Part shown: in pieces, positions 45,457-55,195 of the stretch | How positions within the stretch are numbered: position 1 is the first letter of the stretch | Layout: each line of letters begins with the position of its first letter | Assembly (NCBI RefSeq): GCF_003584645.1 | Contig: NZ_AP017928.1 | Location: forward strand, 398,981 to 462,980 | DNA length: 64,000 bases | Direction: 5' to 3' | Origin: Methylocaldum marinum | GTDB lineage: Bacteria > Pseudomonadota > Gammaproteobacteria > Methylococcales > Methylococcaceae | Program-made: the position numbers and the translations under genes | Notes under the pieces: model-generated | What the model was told of the DNA's origin: nothing | What the model saw: the letters and a program-made list of their open reading frames with translations, nothing else | The model's database searches: none

Positions 45457-47058
45457 GTGTCGTTCATGAACCCGGCGAGCTTTTCCCAACTGACTCCCAT
45501 AGGATTTCTCCAGACCTTCGTGATCGAACTGATGGATCTTTGCGAGGAGTCGGGCACCGCGCAGGCGGAGCAGATCATCGAGCGGATTGCTCGCAGCGCG
45601 GGCCGGTTTTTCGAGGAGACATTCCGTGCCGAATTCGGTCTCGACCAGGCCTTGGATCGAGAGCGCTACGCGGATTTGATCATCGGACTCAAGAATAAGA
45701 TCGGAGGCCATTTTTCCTTGGTTTCGAGCGATGCGGACTGCATTCGGGTGGCCAGCAGCAGTTGTCCCTTCGGCGAAGGGGTGAAGAATTCGCCGGAATT
45801 GTGCCGCATGACGTCCGGCGTCTTCGGTGCCATCGCGGCGCGCAATTTCGGCTACGCCAAAGTCGTACTGGAACGGCGAATCGCACTGGGGCACGAGGGC
45901 TGTGAAGTGGCGGTCCATTTGAATCCCGGGACTGCAGCGGGGTTGCCGGGCATCGAATATCGGGACCGACGGGAACGCGTACCGGATCAAACTGTTGAAA
46001 GCGACCTCCAGGCCCGCATCGAGGAACGCATGCACCGAATATGGTGCCAATTGGGTAGGCGCTGCCAGCAGCTCCCCGGCGTCGAGCGGCCGGCTATCGT
46101 AGCGCGTTCGCCCGCCATGCAGGAAGTTTTGCGCGCGGTGGAAATCGTGGCGCCCACGCCAGCTACAGTGTTGATACGGGGGGAAACCGGGGTCGGCAAG
46201 GAGCTGGTCGCACGGGCCATCCATGCGATGAGCGAACGCTGCGAAAAGGCTTTCATCGCGGTGAATTGCGGAGCGATTCCCGAAGGCCTGGTGGAGAGCG
46301 TACTGTTCGGCCACGAAAAGGGCGCGTTTACCGGGGCGGTCGAGATTCATCGGGGTTATTTCGAACGGGCGGACCGCGGGACCTTGTTCCTGGACGAAGT
46401 GGATTCCCTGACCCCGCCGGTACAGACGAAATTGCTACGGGTACTGCAGGAAGGCGAGCTGGAGCGGGTGGGCGGGCACCGTACCTTGAAAGTCGACACC
46501 CGCATCATTGCCGCTACCAACTGCGATCTGGAACATGCGATGGCCGAGGGGAGCTTCCGCAAGGACCTGTACTACCGCATCAACGTCGTTAAATTGGCGA
46601 TTCCTCCGCTTTCCGAGCGACCGGACGACATCCCCCACCTGGTCGACCTGATTCTGAAACGTCTCGTCGCGCGTTACCGGAAACCGGTTCAGGGAGTAAC
46701 GCCGGAACTCATGGAGCGGTTACGGGCGTATTCATGGCCCGGCAATGTTCGGGAACTGGAAAACGTTTTGGAAAGGGCGGTATTGTTCGCGCAAACTACT
46801 CTCATCGGCGACGCCGAACTCGGACCGAACCGCACTTTTCCTGTCGAAAGCGGCTGGAAGGCGATTCGCAAGCAGGTCCTGGAGCGCGCGGAACGCGAAT
46901 ACCTCGAGCAGTCGCTGAAGCAATTTCAAGGCGATGTCAACCGGGTGGCGGAATGGATGGAACTGACGCCGCGCGCGGTCTATCTCAAGCTGAACGAACT
47001 CCGCATCGATCCGTCGCTGTTCCGACCGCACAGGTCCAGAATCATCAAGGATCGATAG
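45457..47058 (+). CDS. sigma-54-dependent transcriptional activator with MetOD1-like sensor domain
   Basis: 533 residues, starting GTG 45457 or ATG 45466. Residues 1-190 resemble the methanogen output domain (MetOD1), with a Cys-bearing block SSSCPFGEGVKNSPELCRMT and VFGAIAARNFGYAKV, possibly for a ligand or metal. Residues 205-440 are the AAA+ sigma-54 domain: Walker A GETGVGKE (242-249), GAFTGA (289-294, intact) and the arginine-finger region. Residues 480-533 are a Fis-type HTH (LEQSLKQFQGDVNRVAEWM). The intact GAFTGA says it can activate RpoN. Candidate target: the -24/-12 element before cydP at 49079. The sigma-54-like promoters at 1-4 kb are other possible targets. Confidence 0.88.
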   Translation: MSFMNPASFSQLTPIGFLQTFVIELMDLCEESGTAQAEQIIERIARSAGRFFEETFRAEFGLDQALDRERYADLIIGLKNKIGGHFSLVSSDADCIRVASSSCPFGEGVKNSPELCRMTSGVFGAIAARNFGYAKVVLERRIALGHEGCEVAVHLNPGTAAGLPGIEYRDRRERVPDQTVESDLQARIEERMHRIWCQLGRRCQQLPGVERPAIVARSPAMQEVLRAVEIVAPTPATVLIRGETGVGKELVARAIHAMSERCEKAFIAVNCGAIPEGLVESVLFGHEKGAFTGAVEIHRGYFERADRGTLFLDEVDSLTPPVQTKLLRVLQEGELERVGGHRTLKVDTRIIAATNCDLEHAMAEGSFRKDLYYRINVVKLAIPPLSERPDDIPHLVDLILKRLVARYRKPVQGVTPELMERLRAYSWPGNVRELENVLERAVLFAQTTLIGDAELGPNRTFPVESGWKAIRKQVLERAEREYLEQSLKQFQGDVNRVAEWMELTPRAVYLKLNELRIDPSLFRPHRSRIIKDR

Positions 47059-47124
47059 ACCGCTTTTTGGCCGGGATAGATCCGGAAAAGCCCATCCAAT
47101 GAACATATCTGACGGAGTCGAATC

Positions 47125-47733
47125 ATGAGCACATCCTATCCTTGGCACCTGGAGGGTGACTACTTCGAAGCGTGCAACTGCGAAGCAGCCTGCCCGTGCG
47201 TGTGGTTCAACCCTCCCAGCGAGGGAGACTGCAAGCTGCTGGTTGCCTGGCACATCGACAAGGGGCATTCGGAAGACATCACGCTGGACGGACTCAATAC
47301 CGTTTTGGCCTGTTATGCGCCGGGACACATGAAGGAAGGCAACTGGCAGGCGGCACTTTATGTGGACGAGCGTGCGGATGCTTCTCAGTCGGACGCACTG
47401 GTCCGTATTTTTTCCGGACAGTCCGGCGGACATCCGGGTTTGCTGGCCGGATTTATCGGCCAGGTGCTCGGTGTAAAGCACGTCCCCATGACTTATGAAA
47501 ATCTCGGCAAGGAGCGGCGCCTGCTGATGTCCGACGTCGCGGAAATGAGCATCCGCGCCATCGACGGCATCGCCGGGGGCGAAGCTACCATTGCCAATCC
47601 GCCGCTATGCGTGGTGCCGTCTCATCCGTCCGTCGTGGCAAAATCGGAGGTGTACCGTTATCGGGACTTCGGTTTCAACTGGGAGTTCTCCGGGCGCAAC
47701 GGCTATTTCTCGCCCTTTGTATATCACCCCTAG
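47125..47733 (+). CDS. DUF1326-domain protein
   Basis: 202 residues. The start WHLEGDYFEACNCEAACPCVWF has the DUF1326 hallmark of clustered cysteines (CNC...CPC), likely for metal binding or redox. SHPSVVAKSEVYRYRDFGFNWEF closes the domain. The protein is soluble with no signal peptide. It is coupled to the next gene by a 15-base gap; the DUF1326-DUF2182 pair recurs in many genomes, so they work together. Function unproven. Confidence 0.9.
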   Translation: MSTSYPWHLEGDYFEACNCEAACPCVWFNPPSEGDCKLLVAWHIDKGHSEDITLDGLNTVLACYAPGHMKEGNWQAALYVDERADASQSDALVRIFSGQSGGHPGLLAGFIGQVLGVKHVPMTYENLGKERRLLMSDVAEMSIRAIDGIAGGEATIANPPLCVVPSHPSVVAKSEVYRYRDFGFNWEFSGRNGYFSPFVYHP

Positions 47734-47748
47734 TCAAAAGCCTTTTCG

Positions 47749-48510
47749 GTGAGGATTTCGAAGAACTCTATCCAGGGGCCGCTGATCGCCGCGGGCTTAA
47801 GCGCTGCCACGATCGCCGCGTGGTGGGCGCTTTATCGGCAGCAGGCGGCAATGAACAGCTTGCCCATGGAGGGGATGTGGATGCCGCCCACCGGTACTTG
47901 GCGTTGGTCCTTGAGCGACTTCGGCCTGACCGCGTCGATGTGGCTGATCATGATGCTGGCCATGATGCTTCCGGTGGTTACGCCGATGGTGCTGCTGATA
48001 GCCCGGATCGGCCGAGGGCGGCCGCAGGAAGCGCGCATCCATCTGCCGGCGTTCATACTGGGCTATATCCTGTTGTGGATGGCATTCGGAATTGTCGCGA
48101 CTCTGCTCCAGTGGCAATTCCACGGTTTGAACTGGCTGACGCCGATGATGGACAGCCGAAGTCCGAAGGTATCCGCAGCCGTTTTGCTGGTGAGCGGCCT
48201 TTATCAGTTCACGCCATGGAAAATGGCCTGTCTGAGTCACTGCCGCACGCCCATGGGATTCCTCCTCAGCCATGGACGGCCCGGCTGGCGCGGCGGGCTG
48301 CGACTGGGTTTGCATCACGGTCTATTTTGCGTCGGTTGCTGCTGGGGAGAAATGGTGGTGATGTTCGCCGTGGGCGTCATGAATGTTCTATGGATGGGCC
48401 TGATTACCCTGGCGATTCTGGCCGAACGCTACCTTCCCGGCGCGCAGGAAAGCGTCCGCAAACTCATCGGATACGGGTTGATAGCCTGGGGCTGCGTATT
48501 GGGGCTGTAA
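47749..48510 (+). CDS. DUF2182 membrane protein (predicted metal-binding)
   Basis: 253 residues starting GTG 47749. About six hydrophobic helices. WLIMMLAMMLPVVTPMVLL and GLHHGLFCVGCCWGEMVVMFAVGVMN are the DUF2182 hallmarks; the latter has His-His, two Cys and Met suited to metal coordination. Partner of the DUF1326 gene. Position between the sigma-54 regulator and the bd oxidase hints at a role in heme/copper handling or redox, which is inference. Confidence 0.86.
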   Translation: MRISKNSIQGPLIAAGLSAATIAAWWALYRQQAAMNSLPMEGMWMPPTGTWRWSLSDFGLTASMWLIMMLAMMLPVVTPMVLLIARIGRGRPQEARIHLPAFILGYILLWMAFGIVATLLQWQFHGLNWLTPMMDSRSPKVSAAVLLVSGLYQFTPWKMACLSHCRTPMGFLLSHGRPGWRGGLRLGLHHGLFCVGCCWGEMVVMFAVGVMNVLWMGLITLAILAERYLPGAQESVRKLIGYGLIAWGCVLGL

Positions 48511-48608
48511 AGCAGGACACTTTGAAAAAGGGCCGGGTTCCAGTCTCAATGGCCGTTTCGTTTCTTTTGCTGCAAATCCATGACTTCATCGGATATTTTG
48601 GGCCGCGG

Positions 48609-48715
48609 CGTCGGCAAGGGATTGCCGACCTACAACCGTGCCCCCTTGTAGGTCGGGAATCCTTTCCCGACGTCATGCCGGACCGAGCGTCTTTGTCGGC
48701 AAGGGATTACCGACG
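48609..48715. repeat. REP-like palindromic repeats
   Basis: GTCGGCAAGGGATTGCCGAC, then GTCGGGAATCCTTTCCCGAC, then GTCGGCAAGGGATTACCGAC (one mismatch). Same elements as the 34685 array, in the same order with the first half-unit in front. Confidence 0.88.
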
Positions 48716-49078
48716 CGCTCCACTCTCGTTCCGCACAACTTTATGGAAATGTCCTTGGCGGGAGACCACTCTGCCAGCTGCACACTCGGGCATGTCCAAC
48801 TACCATTTCTCGGATTAATCAGGCACCTAAATAGCCTCCGGGTTTTTTGGGCCGCCAAGGCCCGGTTACACGCTTGGGTGTAGCTCAGGCGGCTGGTCGT
48901 CGCGTAGGGACATCGCTGCCCCGGATGGATGAACAGCCCGGAAGGTTGGCCCTTTGCTGTGTTTCATTTTGTTTCATCTAAAATTCTCTAGTCTCATTCG
49001 CGTTTCATGTGAAACGTCGTTTGCGCCGTACAGCGAATCGAAGGCCGTAGTGGTGCGGTGCGGCTGGATTGGAATGCC

Positions 49079-49094
49079 TGGCACGGAGCTTGTT
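49079..49094 (+). promoter_or_regulatory. sigma-54 promoter, -24/-12 match, upstream of cydPABX
   Basis: TGGCACGGAGCTTGTT: GG at 49080-49081 and GT at 49092-49093, ten bases apart, matching TGGCACG-N4-TTGC with one change. It is about 185 bases before cydP. The sigma-54 activator at 45457 is the nearest candidate regulator. Confidence 0.6.
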
Positions 49095-49278
49095 AGAACA
49101 TTAGCAACTTTTAATATCTGGTTCATGCCTCCGGAAGCGGCCGCAGGGACTTCCCCGCGGCAATAATCGACTCGAGCAGGCATCGACCCTCAAAACGGAG
49201 TTCCCCCTAAGCCAGGGACGGCATTTTTGAAACTGAGGCTCTGCCGCAGCCGTCGCTTAAAACTTCCGGAATCTCTAT

Positions 49279-49482
49279 ATGGGCGATTTCAATACCGATT
49301 TTCCCGGCGGACGCGAGCGTCTGCGGTGGGAAATCACCTTGGCTCTCATCCTCAAGATTGTCTTGCTGAGCATCTTGTGGCTGGCGTTCTTCCGCCATGA
49401 TCCGAACGTGCCCAGACCTGCCGTCGCGGATCTGTTTTCAGCAGATCGAATTTCCGTGACTCAGCAGGAGGGCATCATATGA
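49279..49482 (+). CDS. cydP: small bd-oxidase-associated subunit, CydP-like
   Basis: 67 residues with one membrane helix ([20 protein letters not shown]) preceded by basic RERLRWE. It lies directly before cydA and overlaps it by ATGA, the genetic placement and shape of CydP. CydP has been proposed as an accessory small subunit of bd oxidase. The acidic C-terminus (residues 45-67) would face the other side of the membrane. Confidence 0.78.
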   Translation: MGDFNTDFPGGRERLRWEITLALILKIVLLSILWLAFFRHDPNVPRPAVADLFSADRISVTQQEGII

Positions 49483-51050
49483 TTAGCGGCGAAGAAATCG
49501 TCAATCTGTCGAGACTGCAATTCGGCCTCACGGCCATGTATCACTTCTTGTTCGTGCCACTGACCCTGGGGCTGTCCTTCATCCTGGCCATCATGGAATC
49601 GGTGTACGTGATGACACGGAAGGAGGTGTACAAGGACATGACCAAGTTCTGGGGCAAGCTGTTCGCCATCAATTTCGCGATGGGCGTTACCACCGGGATC
49701 ACCCTGGAATTTCAGTTCGGCACCAACTGGGCCTATTACTCCCATTACGTGGGCGACATCTTCGGCCCGATTTTGGCCAGCGAAGGCTGGATGGCCTTTT
49801 TCCTGGAGTCCACTCTGGTCGGGCTTTTTTTCTTCGGTTGGGACAGGCTGAGCCGGGTTCAGCACCTGGCCGTCACCTGGCTGGTGGCTTTCGGCACCAG
49901 CTTTTCCGCCTTGTGGATTCTCATTGCCAACGGCTGGATGCAATATCCGGTCGGTTCCGCGTTCAATTATGAAACCCTGCGCATGGAGATGACCTCCTTT
50001 GCCGATGTATTCTTCAATCCGGTAGCTCAGGTCAAGTTCGTGCATACCGTTGCGGCGGGCTACGTCACCGGTTCCATGTTCGTGCTGGGCATTAGCGCCT
50101 GGTACCTGATTCGGCGGCGCGATCTCGGCTTCGCACGGCGTTCGTTCTCCATCGCCGCGGCTTTCGGGTTGGCCTCGGTGCTGTCGGTGATCGTGCTGGG
50201 CGACGAAAGCGGCTATAACTCCGGCGAGGTGCAGAAGGTCAAGCTCGCAGCCATAGAGGCGGAATGGGATACCCATGAGCCGCCGGCCGGTTTCACCCTC
50301 ATCGGTTTCCCGGACCAGGAGGCGGAAAAGACTCACTTCGCGATCAAGGTACCCTACGTTTTGGGGCTCATCGCAACGCGCTCCATAGACGAGGACGTCA
50401 AGGGTCTTAAGGAACTGCGCGCTGAAAGCGCCGAGCGCATCCGAAGCGGCATGATCGCGTACGGTCAGCTGCAGAAAATGCGGGCGGGGGACAAAGGCGA
50501 GCCCACCAAGGCCTTGTTTGATCGGCACGTCACGAATCTCGGCTATGGCTTATTGCTGAAAAAATACACCGCCGATCCGGCCGGCGCTTCGGAGGAGATG
50601 ATTCAAATGGCTGCCTACGATACGATCCCGCGGGTAGCTCCCTTGTTCTGGACCTTCCGTTTGATGGTCGCGGCCGGGTTCACCATGTTGTTCGTGTTTG
50701 CCATGGCCTTCTATTTCTGTGCGACGCGGGTTGCCGACCAAAAGGAATGGCTGCTCAAGCTTGCGATCTGGTGCATTCCGCTGCCGTGGATCGCGTCCGA
50801 AGCCGGCTGGTTCGTGGCGGAATACGGACGTCAGCCCTGGACCATTTCCGGCGTGCTGCCGACCCATCTGTCCGCGTCCAACATCAGTTCCGACCAGCTC
50901 TGGTTCAGCATCGCCGGGTTTGTGTTCTTCTACACCGCTTTGCTGATCATCGAGATGTTCCTGATGATCAAGTACGTACGCCTGGGGCCCAGCAGTCTGC
51001 ACACCGGGAAGTATCACTTCGAGATCAAACCGGCCGCCTCAGTGTCGTAA
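49479..51050 (+). CDS. cydA: cytochrome bd ubiquinol oxidase subunit I
   Basis: 523 residues. It binds three hemes (b558, b595, d) and oxidises quinol, reducing oxygen to water at the inner membrane. Evidence: [24 protein letters not shown] with the distal His, a central His in [17 protein letters not shown], the [18 protein letters not shown] signature, and the full-length Q-loop between. 523 residues matches the long-Q-loop E. coli type (522). The start ATG overlaps cydP. Confidence 0.96.
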   Translation: MISGEEIVNLSRLQFGLTAMYHFLFVPLTLGLSFILAIMESVYVMTRKEVYKDMTKFWGKLFAINFAMGVTTGITLEFQFGTNWAYYSHYVGDIFGPILASEGWMAFFLESTLVGLFFFGWDRLSRVQHLAVTWLVAFGTSFSALWILIANGWMQYPVGSAFNYETLRMEMTSFADVFFNPVAQVKFVHTVAAGYVTGSMFVLGISAWYLIRRRDLGFARRSFSIAAAFGLASVLSVIVLGDESGYNSGEVQKVKLAAIEAEWDTHEPPAGFTLIGFPDQEAEKTHFAIKVPYVLGLIATRSIDEDVKGLKELRAESAERIRSGMIAYGQLQKMRAGDKGEPTKALFDRHVTNLGYGLLLKKYTADPAGASEEMIQMAAYDTIPRVAPLFWTFRLMVAAGFTMLFVFAMAFYFCATRVADQKEWLLKLAIWCIPLPWIASEAGWFVAEYGRQPWTISGVLPTHLSASNISSDQLWFSIAGFVFFYTALLIIEMFLMIKYVRLGPSSLHTGKYHFEIKPAASVS

Positions 51051-51068
51051 TACCGGGAGAAAACAACG

Positions 51069-52205
51069 ATGTTCGATTATGAGACTCTAAGAATCATCTG
51101 GTGGCTGTTCACCGGGGTTGTCATCATCGCTTTCGTCCTGACATCGGGATTCGATTTCGGCATCTGCGCTCTTCTGCCTTTCGTCGGCCGCAACGACCTC
51201 GAGCGCCGCGCCGTCATCAACACTGTCGGGGGAACCTGGGAAGGCAATCAGGTGTGGCTGATTCTCCTGGGGGGCGCTCTGTTCGCGGTGTGGCCACTGG
51301 TCTATGCAACATTGTTTTCCGGCTTGTACGTCGCCATGCTGCTGGTATTGTTCGCTCTGTTCTTCCGACCGGCGGGCTTCGATTATCGGAGCAAGCTGGA
51401 AAATCCCGCCTGGCGCAATGCCTGGGATTGGGGTTTGTTTATCGGAGGGGCGGTGCCGCCGATTCTCTTGGGCGTTTTGGTGGGCAATCTGGTCCAGGGA
51501 TTGCCGTTCCATTTCGACGCCGATCTCCGGCCGTATTACGACGGCAGTTTCTTCGCCTTGCTCAATCCGTTCGCGCTTTTTTGCGGCGCGATCGGCTTGC
51601 TCATCAGCCTGTTCCACGGCGCGATTTATCTCAAGTGGCGCACGGAAGGCGAGCTTTACCGGCGGGCGCTGGCGGTCGTACGGGTCTTGGGGCCGGTGGT
51701 GCTGGGCTCTGTAGCGGTGGCAGCCTTGTGGGTCGCTTTCGGAATGAGTCTCCCGGAAATCACTGCAATGGCAAGCGTGGATGCCCCGTCGAATCCGCTC
51801 AACAAAACGGTAACCATGACGTCCGGCTGGCTCGGCCAGTTCCTCTCTCACCCCTGGATGCTGATTGCGCCCGTGCTCGGCTTGGGAGGGTTGTTTCTGG
51901 CATGGCGTTCGGCGCTGGAACACACGTCCGTCGGAGCTTTCATGTTCAGCTCGATCGGTATCACGGGCGTACTGTTGTCGCTCGGCTTCGGCCTGTTTCC
52001 GTACCTGGTGATTTCGTCGACCGATCCGAGCCACAGCCTGACGATCTGGGACGCCAGCTCCAGCCGTTTTACCCTGGCTCTGGCGTTTTGGATCACGGTG
52101 ATCTTTCTACCCATCGTACTGGTCTATACGCGCTGGGCGTACAAGGTGCTGTGGGGGAGCGTCACGCCGGAGAAAGTGCTGAAGGACCAGCATTCTTTAT
52201 ATTGA
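51069..52205 (+). CDS. cydB: cytochrome bd ubiquinol oxidase subunit II
   Basis: 378 residues, as in the E. coli protein (379). It partners CydA. Evidence: LRIIWWLFTGVVIIAFVLTSGFDFG at the start, NTVGGTWEGNQVWLI, VYATLFSGLYVAML and FFRPAGFDYRSKL. About nine helices. Follows cydA after 18 bases; AGGGAGAAAA-type purine sequence lies upstream of its ATG. Confidence 0.96.
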   Translation: MFDYETLRIIWWLFTGVVIIAFVLTSGFDFGICALLPFVGRNDLERRAVINTVGGTWEGNQVWLILLGGALFAVWPLVYATLFSGLYVAMLLVLFALFFRPAGFDYRSKLENPAWRNAWDWGLFIGGAVPPILLGVLVGNLVQGLPFHFDADLRPYYDGSFFALLNPFALFCGAIGLLISLFHGAIYLKWRTEGELYRRALAVVRVLGPVVLGSVAVAALWVAFGMSLPEITAMASVDAPSNPLNKTVTMTSGWLGQFLSHPWMLIAPVLGLGGLFLAWRSALEHTSVGAFMFSSIGITGVLLSLGFGLFPYLVISSTDPSHSLTIWDASSSRFTLALAFWITVIFLPIVLVYTRWAYKVLWGSVTPEKVLKDQHSLY

Positions 52206-52214
52206 GGTAGAAAC

Positions 52215-52346
52215 ATGTGGTACTTCGCTTGGATATTGGGTGTCGGTTTCGCCTGTGCCTTCGGCATCATCAACGCGATGTGGCTCGAAGCGGAATGCGA
52301 TATGGATGCCGCTGGGATTGACTCTTCGTGTGACTCATCGAACTGA
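52215..52346 (+). CDS. cydX: bd oxidase small subunit CydX
   Basis: 43 residues, from ATG 52215 to TGA 52344-52346, 9 bases after cydB with AGGTAG upstream. MWYFAWILGVGFACAFGIIN is the CydX signature: a single helix with conserved Tyr-Phe-Trp start and the NAMW...E turn. It stabilises heme d in CydA. The C-terminal tail (DMDAAGIDSSCDSSN) is longer than in E. coli (37 residues). Confidence 0.93.
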   Translation: MWYFAWILGVGFACAFGIINAMWLEAECDMDAAGIDSSCDSSN

Positions 52347-52531
52347 GTGCAAGAGGACTCGCGCAATGCAACTTGTTACCTCTTCTGCCTTCGGAACAAT
52401 TCTGTCCGGGGCACATGGCGTCGAGGGCGGATCGGAGTGATCGCATGGCTTCGCCCGGCAGGAGGGGTAATAAAAGTAAATCCTGTTCAATTTACCAGTC
52501 TAAATAGATAGCAGAACGGAGGAGAGTAACC

Positions 52532-53806
52532 ATGGCCCGCATCGTTATATTGGGCGCCGGTATCGGCGGTGTTCCGATGGCTCTGGAAATGAGGCAAATG
52601 GCCCGGAAAGAGGACGAGGTCTGCGTCATTTCCGAGAGCCCCACCTTTCACTTCGTCCCGTCTAACCCCTGGGTGGCGGTGAAGTGGCGCAAGCCGGAGG
52701 ACATCAAGGTGGAGCTTGCGCCGATGTTCAAGAAAAAGGGCATCACATTCGTTAATCAGAAAGTGACCCGCGTCCACCCCGATCGGAATCAAATCGATCT
52801 GGCTGACGGCAGCACCGTCGACTACGACTACCTGGTCATTGCCACCGGCCCCAAGCTGGCTTTCGAAGAAGTGCCGGGATTCGGCCCGCACGGCCATACC
52901 CAGTCCGTTTGCCACGTCGATCACGCCGTTGAAGCCGCAGAATTCTGGGACGAGTTCGTCAAGGATCCGGGCCCCGTCATCGTCGGCTCGGTCCAGGGCG
53001 CGTCCTGTTTTGGACCCGCTTACGAATACGCGTTCATCGCCGACGCGGACCTCCGCAAACGCGAGATTCGCGACAAGGTTCCGATTACCTTCGTCACGTC
53101 GGAACCCTATATCGGCCACTTGGGCTTGGGCGGCGTAGGCGACACCAAGGGGCTCCTCGAAGGCGAACTGAGGCAGCATCACATCAAGGCCATCACAAAC
53201 GCCCGGGTGGACCGGATCGAAGATGGCGTGATGCATGTCACCGAGGTCGACGAAAAAGGGCAGGAAAAGCAGAAGCATGAACTGCCGTTCAAGCACGCCA
53301 TGATGATTCCGGCCTTCAAGGGAGTCGAGGCCGTGGCCGGAATCGAAGGTCTGGTCAATCCGCGGGGCTTCGTGCTGATTGACGAATACCAGCGCAATCC
53401 GACCTTCAAGAACGTCTACTCGGTAGGCGTATGCGTAGCCATTCCGCCGGTGGAAGCTACGCCCGTACCCACCGGTTCACCTAAAACCGGCTACATGATC
53501 GAATCCATGGTGACCGCTACCGCACATAATATTCGCGAGCAACTGGACGGCAAGGAGCCCTCCCACAAAGCGACCTGGAATGCCCTGTGTCTGGCCGATC
53601 TCGGCGATACCGGCGTGGCGTTCATAGCTCGCCCGCAGATGCCGCCGCGCAATGTCACCTGGGCCAGCAAGGGGCGCTGGGTGCATCTGGCCAAGATCGC
53701 GTTCGAGAAATATTTCATCCGCAAGATTCGCAAAGGCATCAGCGAACCTTTTTACGAACGCTTGGGGTTGAAGCTCATGGGCATTGTGCGGTTGAAAAAA
53801 AGCTGA
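52532..53806 (+). CDS. sqr: sulfide:quinone oxidoreductase
   Basis: 424 residues; GGAGGAG 7 bases upstream of the ATG. A flavoprotein at the membrane surface passing electrons from sulfide to quinone. FAD/NAD-type fold: VILGAGIGGVPMALEMRQ at the start, YLVIATGPKL, SVGVCVAIPPVEATPVPTG. All three redox cysteines of classical SQR are present: Cys127 (SVCHVD), Cys159 (GASCFGP) and Cys353 (NALCLADLG). C-terminal amphipathic region (FEKYFIRKIRKGISEPFYERLGLKLMG) for membrane contact. Placed after cydPABX, so quinol made here could feed the bd oxidase. Confidence 0.93.
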   Translation: MARIVILGAGIGGVPMALEMRQMARKEDEVCVISESPTFHFVPSNPWVAVKWRKPEDIKVELAPMFKKKGITFVNQKVTRVHPDRNQIDLADGSTVDYDYLVIATGPKLAFEEVPGFGPHGHTQSVCHVDHAVEAAEFWDEFVKDPGPVIVGSVQGASCFGPAYEYAFIADADLRKREIRDKVPITFVTSEPYIGHLGLGGVGDTKGLLEGELRQHHIKAITNARVDRIEDGVMHVTEVDEKGQEKQKHELPFKHAMMIPAFKGVEAVAGIEGLVNPRGFVLIDEYQRNPTFKNVYSVGVCVAIPPVEATPVPTGSPKTGYMIESMVTATAHNIREQLDGKEPSHKATWNALCLADLGDTGVAFIARPQMPPRNVTWASKGRWVHLAKIAFEKYFIRKIRKGISEPFYERLGLKLMGIVRLKKS

Positions 53807-53962
53807 AGTTTCACGATCGGCGCTTCCGCAGGTCGATCGACATGCCGAATCGAACCGGGAATTGCGCCATCCGTCTCGGAACCGCTGGGACAGGGCGGGT
53901 GGCGCGGGGTTTTTTCGGCGATTCGGCCGATGCGGCTTTGAATCCAAAACGGCCCATTCGGA

Positions 53963-54718
53963 TCAACCGGGCTCGCTCGGCTGAGTGAGTTTTCGGTAAT
54001 CGATAGCGATCTTCAAGCCTACGAAGCGGCTCGACATTTTGATCAATTCATCGGTAACCGGATTGAAATACAGCTTGGCTACGGCGATCCGCCTGTTTTC
54101 GTCTTCTTCACCGACTGGAAGTGCTTCCGCCTTGAAGTGGTAAACGTAAGCCGTCATACCGTCTTTAACATACTCCTGGCCGGGCGTACCCAAGACCTCC
54201 AAGATTCTATGCCGATTCGGAGGAGGGGTGGACACCTTGGGCAGATCTTCAGGATCGACCTTTAATTGCCGACGGCCCTGGTCCACCTTACCGTGGCCAA
54301 GAGACCTGATCGATGCCTCGAGAAATGTCGCCGGTGCAATTTCCAGAAAGACCGGAGAGAAATCCCAGCCGGACAGCTTATCCTTGCCATTAAAGGTCAT
54401 ACCGAAAACAATCGTTTTGCCCGGCTGCCCGTGGTTGTCGATCTGGTGAAAGTCCAGGTACCACCGGTATCCGTGAGGCAATTTTTCAATCCGGCTGGGA
54501 TGGAGTTTGGTTAAATAACGGAAATCCTCGCTCAGAATAACCGGGTTCAGGAAATCAAGATGCAAATAGTCATTCGTCACCTGAACCCGAAAATTTCGTT
54601 CGAAATCGGCCAGCTGGTGTTTCGCCTCCAACAGCCGGAGGTAAACGCATCCGCTCAGGGCGAGGAGGAGGGGCAATGCCAGCAGCGTCTTAAAAAAAAG
54701 TTTTTTTCTGAATCTCAT
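53963..54718 (-). CDS. outer-membrane or periplasmic lipoprotein of unknown function
   Basis: 251 residues from ATG 54718. Lys/Arg start, hydrophobic core and lipobox LSGC (Cys near residue 23) give a lipoprotein. The rest is beta-rich with KTIVFGMTFNGKDKLSGWDFSP and, later, GTPGQEYVKDGMTAYVYHFKAE and VAKLYFNPVTDELIKMSS, a pattern seen in SmpA/OmlA-like or DUF-type BamE relatives, but no clear match. Upstream in-frame readings (to 54868) lack a signal peptide and are not used. Alone between two operons. Confidence 0.72.
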   Translation of the reverse strand: MRFRKKLFFKTLLALPLLLALSGCVYLRLLEAKHQLADFERNFRVQVTNDYLHLDFLNPVILSEDFRYLTKLHPSRIEKLPHGYRWYLDFHQIDNHGQPGKTIVFGMTFNGKDKLSGWDFSPVFLEIAPATFLEASIRSLGHGKVDQGRRQLKVDPEDLPKVSTPPPNRHRILEVLGTPGQEYVKDGMTAYVYHFKAEALPVGEEDENRRIAVAKLYFNPVTDELIKMSSRFVGLKIAIDYRKLTQPSEPG

Positions 54719-55077
54719 GGCTAGTCGTAGTTTCGACGGTGGCGGACAGCACGGACTTGCCCGATACCCGGCATAGGGCATCAGACAGAAGATAGTTCCG
54801 CCGATTGAGTGGTTGTTGATTGGATTAGGATAACCGATTGGCATGTCCGTGAAGACTGAACGTAACACATTGTGTTTCTGATGTGACAGAGAGAGTTTAG
54901 GACAGACAGTAGAGAGGAGCCGCGATTTATAAGTCGCCTTTCCGTCAAATCACGGATGTTCAAAGACTCAGCGCCAGTTGCGAACCGAGAGTTCTCGGCC
55001 GAATCTAGGCATGATTGAGAACTAATTGTGAGAGACTTGAAGAATTCGGGAGCAGTCACTATAATTCTTTCTTCCTC
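54719..55077. other. intergenic region before tRNA-Lys
   Basis: 359 bases. No gene seen. It must contain the promoters of the lipoprotein (minus) and of tRNA-Lys (plus), but no strong -35/-10 pair stood out. Confidence 0.4.
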
Positions 55078-55153
55078 GGGCCGTTAGCTCAGTCGGTAGA
55101 GCATTGCACTTTTAATGCAGTGGTCGCTGGTTCGAATCCAGCACGGCCCACCA
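55078..55153 (+). tRNA. tRNA-Lys (anticodon UUU)
   Basis: 76 bases with encoded CCA. The 7-bp acceptor GGGCCGT/ACGGCCC, D-arm TAGCTCAGTCGGTAGAGCA, anticodon loop CTTTTAA (anticodon TTT) and T-arm GGTTCGAATCC are complete. The lysine codons AAA/AAG fit. Confidence 0.97.
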
Positions 55154-55169
55154 GAAATATCAAGAACAT

Positions 55170-55195
55170 AGGCCGGTTAATCCGGCCTTTCTTTT
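55170..55195 (+). terminator. intrinsic terminator after tRNA-Lys
   Basis: GGCCGG...CCGGCC hairpin with TTAAT loop followed by TTTCTTTT, 17 bases downstream of the tRNA CCA. Confidence 0.85.

Larger units (their letters stand above)
48511..49278. other. 768-base intergenic region upstream of cyd genes
   Basis: It contains the REP-like repeat (48609-48715) and the -24/-12 element (49079-49094). The stretch 48720-49050 shows no gene; short ORFs lack support. TTTCATGTGAAACG near 49000 is a partial palindrome (TTTCA...TGAAA) that could be an activator site roughly 80 bases before the promoter. Confidence 0.5.

Noticed and set aside
48880..48900. TGTAGCTCAGGCGG resembling a tRNA D-arm
   Set aside because: No acceptor or T-arm partners nearby.
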